DNA from: Acidisphaera sp035272265
Lineage (GTDB): Bacteria; Pseudomonadota; Alphaproteobacteria; Acetobacterales; Acetobacteraceae
DNA length: 16,591 bases
NCBI GenBank assembly: GCA_035272265.1
Contig: DATEQV010000289.1
Location: 1-16,591 of the forward strand
Reading direction: 5' to 3'
Part shown: piece by piece, positions 12,720-16,591 of the stretch
Position numbering within the stretch: the stretch's first letter is position 1
How the letters are laid out: every line of letters begins with the position of its first letter
Program-made: the position numbers and the translations under genes
Notes under the pieces: generated by a model
The model's input: only the letters and a program-made list of their open reading frames with translations
The model's database searches: none
What the model was told of the DNA's origin: nothing

Positions 12720-14624
12720 ATGAAAGGCGCCGTAGCCGCGCTCGTTCTGACGTTCGTCCTGGTAACCGTGATCGACGCGGCCGCTGCCGCCGGGGCTGCC
12801 AACGAGCAGTACCCGTGGACGATGCAGGACGTGCAAACGTCGGCCCACGCCGCGATGGCCGATGCGTCGGTCATTGGCGGCTCGGATGAAGCACCCATGC
12901 TACTGCAACTCGCCAACGCTCTCACGCATTCCGGCGCCTTGGCCGAGGGTCGGACGGCGCTCCAGCAGGCCGCATCGGCTCTCAGGCCGCCGGAGGATCG
13001 CCTCGTTCGTGGGGAGATCATCGAGGCTGTCGCGCGGACTGGTGATGCAGAAAGCGCCGAGGCACTCGCAGATATCACAGAGGCTCCGGCCATGAGGGCG
13101 ATGCTGCTCGGCAAGCTCGGCGCGGGACTCGCCCAGGCCGATGATCCTGCCGGCGCATTCAAGGCGGCAGCCAGGATCGACAATATTCAGGACGAAGGCG
13201 ACACGTCACCCGCCTATTTGGGCAACCGCAAGGACAGGGCCGTGGCGGAAATCGGGCTCGCGCTGAACGCGCGCGGTGCAAGCGACCGCGCGTTGCAGCT
13301 AGCCCACGGACTGGCCGACGCCCTGCCGAAAGTGAAGCTGCTCGGTCAGGTCGCGCAGACGCTCTGCAGGGCTGGGGCGGGTGATGACGTCGAGCATGGC
13401 CGCCGTGTGGCTGCTCAGGCGGTGACGGCGGCGCAGCACGCGCCTGTTGACCCTGACAGCCCGCACGAGCGCATGTTCCTCGTGGAACCGGCAGCCGAGG
13501 CGCTGGCGGTGTGCGATGGACCGCCTGCCGCGCTCAGCTTTGTCGAGGCGACGCTGTCGACGCAGCGGGCGTTCTGGGCGTTGAACGCGATCGCGAACGA
13601 TCTCACGACGCGTGGAGAGTTCAGTCTGGCGCGTGCGGTCGCACCGCCGCCAAGTCCGGACGACGCCGAGGCGCTCTTGGCTGCTGCTGCTCGGCTGTCG
13701 AAGCAGGGTGACCGCGACGCCGCGCGGTTGATCGCCAACCAGGCCTCGCGCGCGGTGCTCCAAGCCGCTCGCGATGCCCGCCCGAAACAGATATCGCGCA
13801 TAAATCTTACGACGTACTGGACTTTTGGGCTGCTGAACGATCTCGGCGAGTACGATCAAGCGATCGCGACCATACAGCTGCATGATGCGAGCGCTCGGAG
13901 AGATTACTATGTGACGACCATCGCCGTGGCTGCCGGTGCGCAGGATGCGGCAGCGGTTGCACGGCTGCTGCCCCTGGCGATTGATGCAGCGAAGCAACCC
14001 GAGACCGACTGGGGGACGATTCGACAGTTGAGCGGCTTGACGCGAACGCTGGCGGTCGCGGGCTACCGGGCCGAGGCCCTGACATGTTTCGGCGAATTCA
14101 AAGCTCAATATGATGAGCTGATTGCGGCGGGAGCGATGCCCGCGAATTTTCCTCTGCTTGCAGAAATGCAGGCGGTCGTCGGCCATTTGCCGGATGCGCT
14201 CGCAACCGCGGATTTGGCCTCGCCCCTCATCGTCAAACCTTCGTGGTGGGCGGCCACGCAGCCGGGCGACGGGGTCCTGATCGACGGCACCCACCGGCGG
14301 TACTTGCAGACTCCGCTGCTCACCGACCCGGGGGCCACGCTGCCGCCTCTCGTCACGGGGCCGAAAGCATTTGCGTTGTCGGCGATCGTGACGGCCCTGG
14401 CGGCGGTGGGAAACTTGGACGCGGCGCTAGATGTTGAACATGGGCTTGAGGGCGAGCCACGCGACGTGCTTTGGCCGCTGCGGGACGAGGCCTTGCGATC
14501 GATCTCGGAGGCGCAGCAGCGCGCCGGCGACTTGGAGGCCTCGTTGGCGACCGCATTGCGCCTCACGCGGCCCGAGGTTCGTTTCAAGCGGTTGCTTGAG
14601 CTGGTCTCCGTGTCGCCGCGGTGA
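12720..14624 (+). CDS. Exported alpha-helical repeat protein of unknown function
   Basis: This 634-residue product begins with a signal peptide (MKGAVAALVLTFVLVTVIDAAAAAGA, cleavage near 24-26), so it acts in the periplasm or outside. The mature part is Ala-rich and built from degenerate helical-hairpin units of the A--IA-AQ--AGD-EAAL-TA kind, for example WALNAIANDLTTRG (near 286-299) and ISEAQQRAGDLEASLATALRLTR (near 596-618). This resembles a TPR-like scaffold, with no catalytic motif seen. ATG 12720 is chosen because the signal peptide starts there; the frame stays open to 12513 but that part lies in the dispersed element. No strong ribosome site precedes it (GAAGAA, 12709-12714). A paralogue remnant lies at 5282-5373. 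It is followed 72 nt later by the tail-tube gene, a spacing that allows but does not prove co-transcription. Confidence 0.75.
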   Translation: MKGAVAALVLTFVLVTVIDAAAAAGAANEQYPWTMQDVQTSAHAAMADASVIGGSDEAPMLLQLANALTHSGALAEGRTALQQAASALRPPEDRLVRGEIIEAVARTGDAESAEALADITEAPAMRAMLLGKLGAGLAQADDPAGAFKAAARIDNIQDEGDTSPAYLGNRKDRAVAEIGLALNARGASDRALQLAHGLADALPKVKLLGQVAQTLCRAGAGDDVEHGRRVAAQAVTAAQHAPVDPDSPHERMFLVEPAAEALAVCDGPPAALSFVEATLSTQRAFWALNAIANDLTTRGEFSLARAVAPPPSPDDAEALLAAAARLSKQGDRDAARLIANQASRAVLQAARDARPKQISRINLTTYWTFGLLNDLGEYDQAIATIQLHDASARRDYYVTTIAVAAGAQDAAAVARLLPLAIDAAKQPETDWGTIRQLSGLTRTLAVAGYRAEALTCFGEFKAQYDELIAAGAMPANFPLLAEMQAVVGHLPDALATADLASPLIVKPSWWAATQPGDGVLIDGTHRRYLQTPLLTDPGATLPPLVTGPKAFALSAIVTALAAVGNLDAALDVEHGLEGEPRDVLWPLRDEALRSISEAQQRAGDLEASLATALRLTRPEVRFKRLLELVSVSPR

Positions 14625-14696
14625 ACCGCACGCCACCTGCTTCACGACCGGGACTTCCACCGATACGATCGAAGCCGCGTAGATCGGGAACACGTG

Positions 14697-15140
14697 ATGA
14701 GCGGTCCTCCGTCCTTCCTCTTCACCGTGCATGTCGACGGGAGCTCGGGATCCGGCGACGTGACCTTCCAGGAGGCGAGCGGACTCGGGCCGGACATGGA
14801 CGTGGAAGCCGTTCGCAAGGATGGCGAAAACCGCTTCGTGCATGCGTTGCCCAAAGGCGTGACGCATTCCAACCTCGTGCTGAAGCGAGGTGTCGCCGAT
14901 GTTGGGTCGGACCTGCTGCAATGGTGCAAGGCCGCGCTTGAGACTGACCTCTCCCAGCCGGTCGAGACCAAGACGTTGACGCTTCGCCTGCTCGACGAGA
15001 CGGGCGCGGCGTTGCGGGTTTGGTCGTTCCAGAACGCCTGTCCGTTGCGCTGGAGAGTGGATGCCTTCCAGGCCGACAAGAACGCTGTCACCATCGAGAC
15101 GATCGAGTTGACCTATTCGACCGTGCTGCAGACGCTGTGA
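14697..15140 (+). CDS. Contractile-tail tube protein (T4 gp19-like / TIGR02241), orphan
   Basis: This 147-residue protein follows the phage tail tube/extracellular contractile injection system tube pattern. FLFTVHVDG is the first strand, FQEASGLGPDMDVEAVRKDG (25-43) the SGL-type motif, and HSNLVLKRGV (57-66) the conserved N-L-LKRGV block. LTLRLLDETGAALRVWSFQN (94-113) and CPLRWRVDAFQADKNAVTIE (115-134) complete it, ending in the usual ELTY strand. Such subunits stack as rings forming the inner tube of a contractile machine. The start is ATG 14697 or the adjacent GTG 14694; the ribosome site is weak. No sheath, baseplate, spike, AAA+ ATPase or other tail gene is in the window, so it is an orphan or one edge of a dispersed locus. 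Family assignment is firm; the role here is not. Confidence 0.85.
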   Translation: MSGPPSFLFTVHVDGSSGSGDVTFQEASGLGPDMDVEAVRKDGENRFVHALPKGVTHSNLVLKRGVADVGSDLLQWCKAALETDLSQPVETKTLTLRLLDETGAALRVWSFQNACPLRWRVDAFQADKNAVTIETIELTYSTVLQTL

Positions 15141-15253
15141 TGCGACGCCGATCGAGCGCCGATAGCCTCGGAACTTCTTGATCGTTATGCCCGAGGCGAA
15201 GGCGGCGCGCGATCCATATACGATCCGGAGGCCCTTGATCGAGGCGGGGACAC

Positions 15254-15973
15254 ATGGCCGACAATCGCGACACGAGCGATAACCGCAAGGCGCTTGCCGA
15301 ACGGAAATCCTCCGACGTCGACGCGTTCCTGCGCCAGGTTGCCGCGGCGCCGGTGCCGGCGCGCTCGGCGGTGGGGCGGCTGATCTTCGCCCTGGATGCT
15401 ACCGCGAGCCGGCAGCCGACGTGGGACCGCGCCTGCCACATCCAGGCCGAGATGTTCGCCACGACCGCGTCGCTCGGGGGCTTGGCCATCCAGCTTTGCT
15501 ACTTCCGCGGCTTCCAGGAATTCCACGTCGAACCGTGGCTGACCGACGGACGGGAGCTGGTGAAGCGGATGACCGGTGTCACGTGCCTGTCCGGCACGAC
15601 CCAGCTCACGCGCGTGCTGCGCCACGCCATCCGCGAGACCACCGCTTCGCGCGTCAACGCGCTGGTGTATGTGGGCGATTGCATGGAGGAGAGCGCGGAT
15701 ACGATCGCGGGACTGGCCGGCAAGCTCGGCCTGCTCGGCGTTCCGGCCTTCGTCTTCCAGGAAGGCGACGATCCGGTGGCGCGGCCGGTGTTCCAGCGCA
15801 TCGCGGAACTCACCAAGGGCGCGTATGCGCGGTTCGATAGCGCCAGTGCGAAGACCCTGCGCGAGCTGCTGATGGCGGTCGCCGTCTATGCGGCGGGCGG
15901 CCGCCGCGCGTTGGCCGACTATGCCGACCGGTCGGGCGGCGAGGCCGCGCGGCTGACCCGCTTGCTGCGCTGA
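15254..15973 (+). CDS. VWA-domain protein
   Basis: This 239-residue cytoplasmic protein has a von Willebrand A fold from about residue 42. The strand RLIFALDATAS carries a MIDAS-like D48-x-T50-x-S52. A threonine in SGTTQLTRVL (115-116) and an aspartate in LVYVGDCMEE (D142) complete the metal-binding set. The first 40 residues are a charged helix (KALAERKSSDVDAFLRQV). ATG 15254 has GAGGCGGGG about 5 nt upstream. The stop is 6 nt before the J-domain gene, so the two are an operon. VWA proteins paired with chaperone-type partners often act in assembly or disassembly of complexes; the substrate here is unknown. There is a 113-nt gap from the tail-tube gene, so co-transcription with it is uncertain. 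Confidence 0.82.
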   Translation: MADNRDTSDNRKALAERKSSDVDAFLRQVAAAPVPARSAVGRLIFALDATASRQPTWDRACHIQAEMFATTASLGGLAIQLCYFRGFQEFHVEPWLTDGRELVKRMTGVTCLSGTTQLTRVLRHAIRETTASRVNALVYVGDCMEESADTIAGLAGKLGLLGVPAFVFQEGDDPVARPVFQRIAELTKGAYARFDSASAKTLRELLMAVAVYAAGGRRALADYADRSGGEAARLTRLLR

Positions 15974-15979
15974 TCCGAG

Positions 15980-16591
15980 ATGCCTTTGCTCATCGTCGCC
16001 GGGGTCGTCGTCGTGGTGCTCGGGGCCCTGTGGGTGCTGGTCGCCGTCGATCCGATCGTGCTTGCTCGCGTCTTCCGCGCGATCGCGATCGGCGCCATCG
16101 TGTTGGCCGGCCTGTTCCTGACGGTGCGCGGGCTGGCGGTGCTCGACCTGCCGCTGGGTGCGCTGATCGTCTTCCTGCTGCACCACTGGTCGGCACGTGG
16201 GTTTCCCGGCGTGGCGCGCGTGAAGGATTGGGTGGCTGGCCGGTCGCATGGCGCGGGCGCCTCGACGATCGAGACGAGCCTGTTGCGCATGACGCTCGAC
16301 CAGGCGAGCGGCGCGCTGTACGGCGAGGTCCTTGCGGGCCGGTTCGCCGGCGCGCGGCTGGACCAGCTGAGCCTGGAGCACCTGCGTGCGCTGCTGGCCG
16401 AATGCGCCGCGGACGAGCAGTCGGAGCGTCTGCTGGAGACCTATCTCGACCGCACGCACCCTGACTGGCGCGAACAGGCGCAGCCGGGGGGCCAGCGGCG
16501 CGCCGCCGGCGGAGCGATGACCCGCGAGGAGGCGCTGGAGGTGCTCGGACTGGAGCCGGGCGCCGGCCCGGCACAGGTGCGGGAAGCGCAT
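15980..16591 (+). CDS. Membrane-anchored DnaJ-domain protein, partial at right edge
   Basis: The frame from ATG 15980 is open for 204 codons to the end of the window. Two hydrophobic segments (about 1-23 and 33-50, with a further apolar stretch at 55-67) form an N-terminal anchor. A soluble middle part (about 85-165) follows, containing IETSLLRMTLDQASGALYGEVLAGRFAG. The last 25 residues, MTREEALEVLGLEPGAGPAQVREAH, are the first helices of a C-terminal J-domain; the HPD motif would lie just beyond the edge. This anchor-plus-C-terminal-J layout is seen in a family of alphaproteobacterial DnaJ-like proteins. It would recruit Hsp70 (DnaK) at the membrane. The start lies 6 nt after the VWA stop; the ribosome site is weak (CCGAG). 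Confidence 0.82.
   Translation, partial: MPLLIVAGVVVVVLGALWVLVAVDPIVLARVFRAIAIGAIVLAGLFLTVRGLAVLDLPLGALIVFLLHHWSARGFPGVARVKDWVAGRSHGAGASTIETSLLRMTLDQASGALYGEVLAGRFAGARLDQLSLEHLRALLAECAADEQSERLLETYLDRTHPDWREQAQPGGQRRAAGGAMTREEALEVLGLEPGAGPAQVREAH

Noticed and set aside
15185..16591. 468-codon minus-strand frame at the right edge
   Set aside because: Antisense to the VWA and J-domain genes, with the Gln/Arg/His-rich composition of a shadow frame.
14697..16591. Complete extracellular contractile injection system
   Set aside because: Only the tube protein is present; no sheath, spike, baseplate or ATPase was found, so a whole system cannot be claimed from this window.

Overview
The window is GC-rich, carries Shine-Dalgarno-led genes and contains intergenic repeat families typical of Alphaproteobacteria (units reading GCTGCGCTCCTCGCAATGACG-like, or paired CATCCACG...CGTGGATG arms). 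Together with the gene families present, this suggests an alphaproteobacterium, probably Rhodospirillales/Acetobacteraceae. The assignment is inference from composition and family content. No rRNA, tRNA or CRISPR array was seen.

Left part (1-5480) is accessory and scarred. A Cys/Arg-rich hypothetical gene on the minus strand runs off the left edge and reads through two intergenic repeats. Upstream of it is a promoter-like element that recurs 11.5 kb away. Next comes an apparently intact IS110-family (IS1111-type) insertion sequence with 12-bp subterminal inverted repeats and a long right non-coding end that could encode its guide RNA. A DUF1326 plus DUF2182 pair follows (Cys-rich soluble protein and metal-binding-type membrane protein). 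Then there is about 550 bp without a convincing gene, a small lipoprotein, a palindromic repeat, and a remnant of a paralogue of the large exported protein found later in the window.

Middle part (5480-11620) holds two divergent units. To the left, a glycine-rich-domain-like protein and a TIGR04222-type membrane protein with a Gly/Cys tail form a two-gene operon. To the right is an aromatic-acid/drug efflux operon of the Aae/Emr type: MarR regulator, FUSC-type membrane transporter, DUF1656 small membrane protein and HlyD-type adaptor, each joined by a 4-bp ATGA overlap and preceded by two palindromic operators. The FUSC gene is broken by two apparent single-base deletions. A LysR regulator follows on the same strand.

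Right part (11620-16591) contains a small secreted protein with a 24-residue internal repeat, a strong hairpin, the C-terminal stump of a beta-lactamase-like serine hydrolase cut off at the second copy of the promoter-like element, and a 634-residue exported helical-repeat protein. Beyond these lie an orphan contractile-tail tube protein (T4 gp19-like/TIGR02241) and a VWA protein overlapping functionally with a membrane-anchored J-domain protein that runs off the right edge.

The candidates most worth pursuing are the repeated promoter-like element, the orphan tail-tube gene, the microhomology-deleted paralogue remnant, the frameshifted FUSC gene and the DUF1326/DUF2182 pair.
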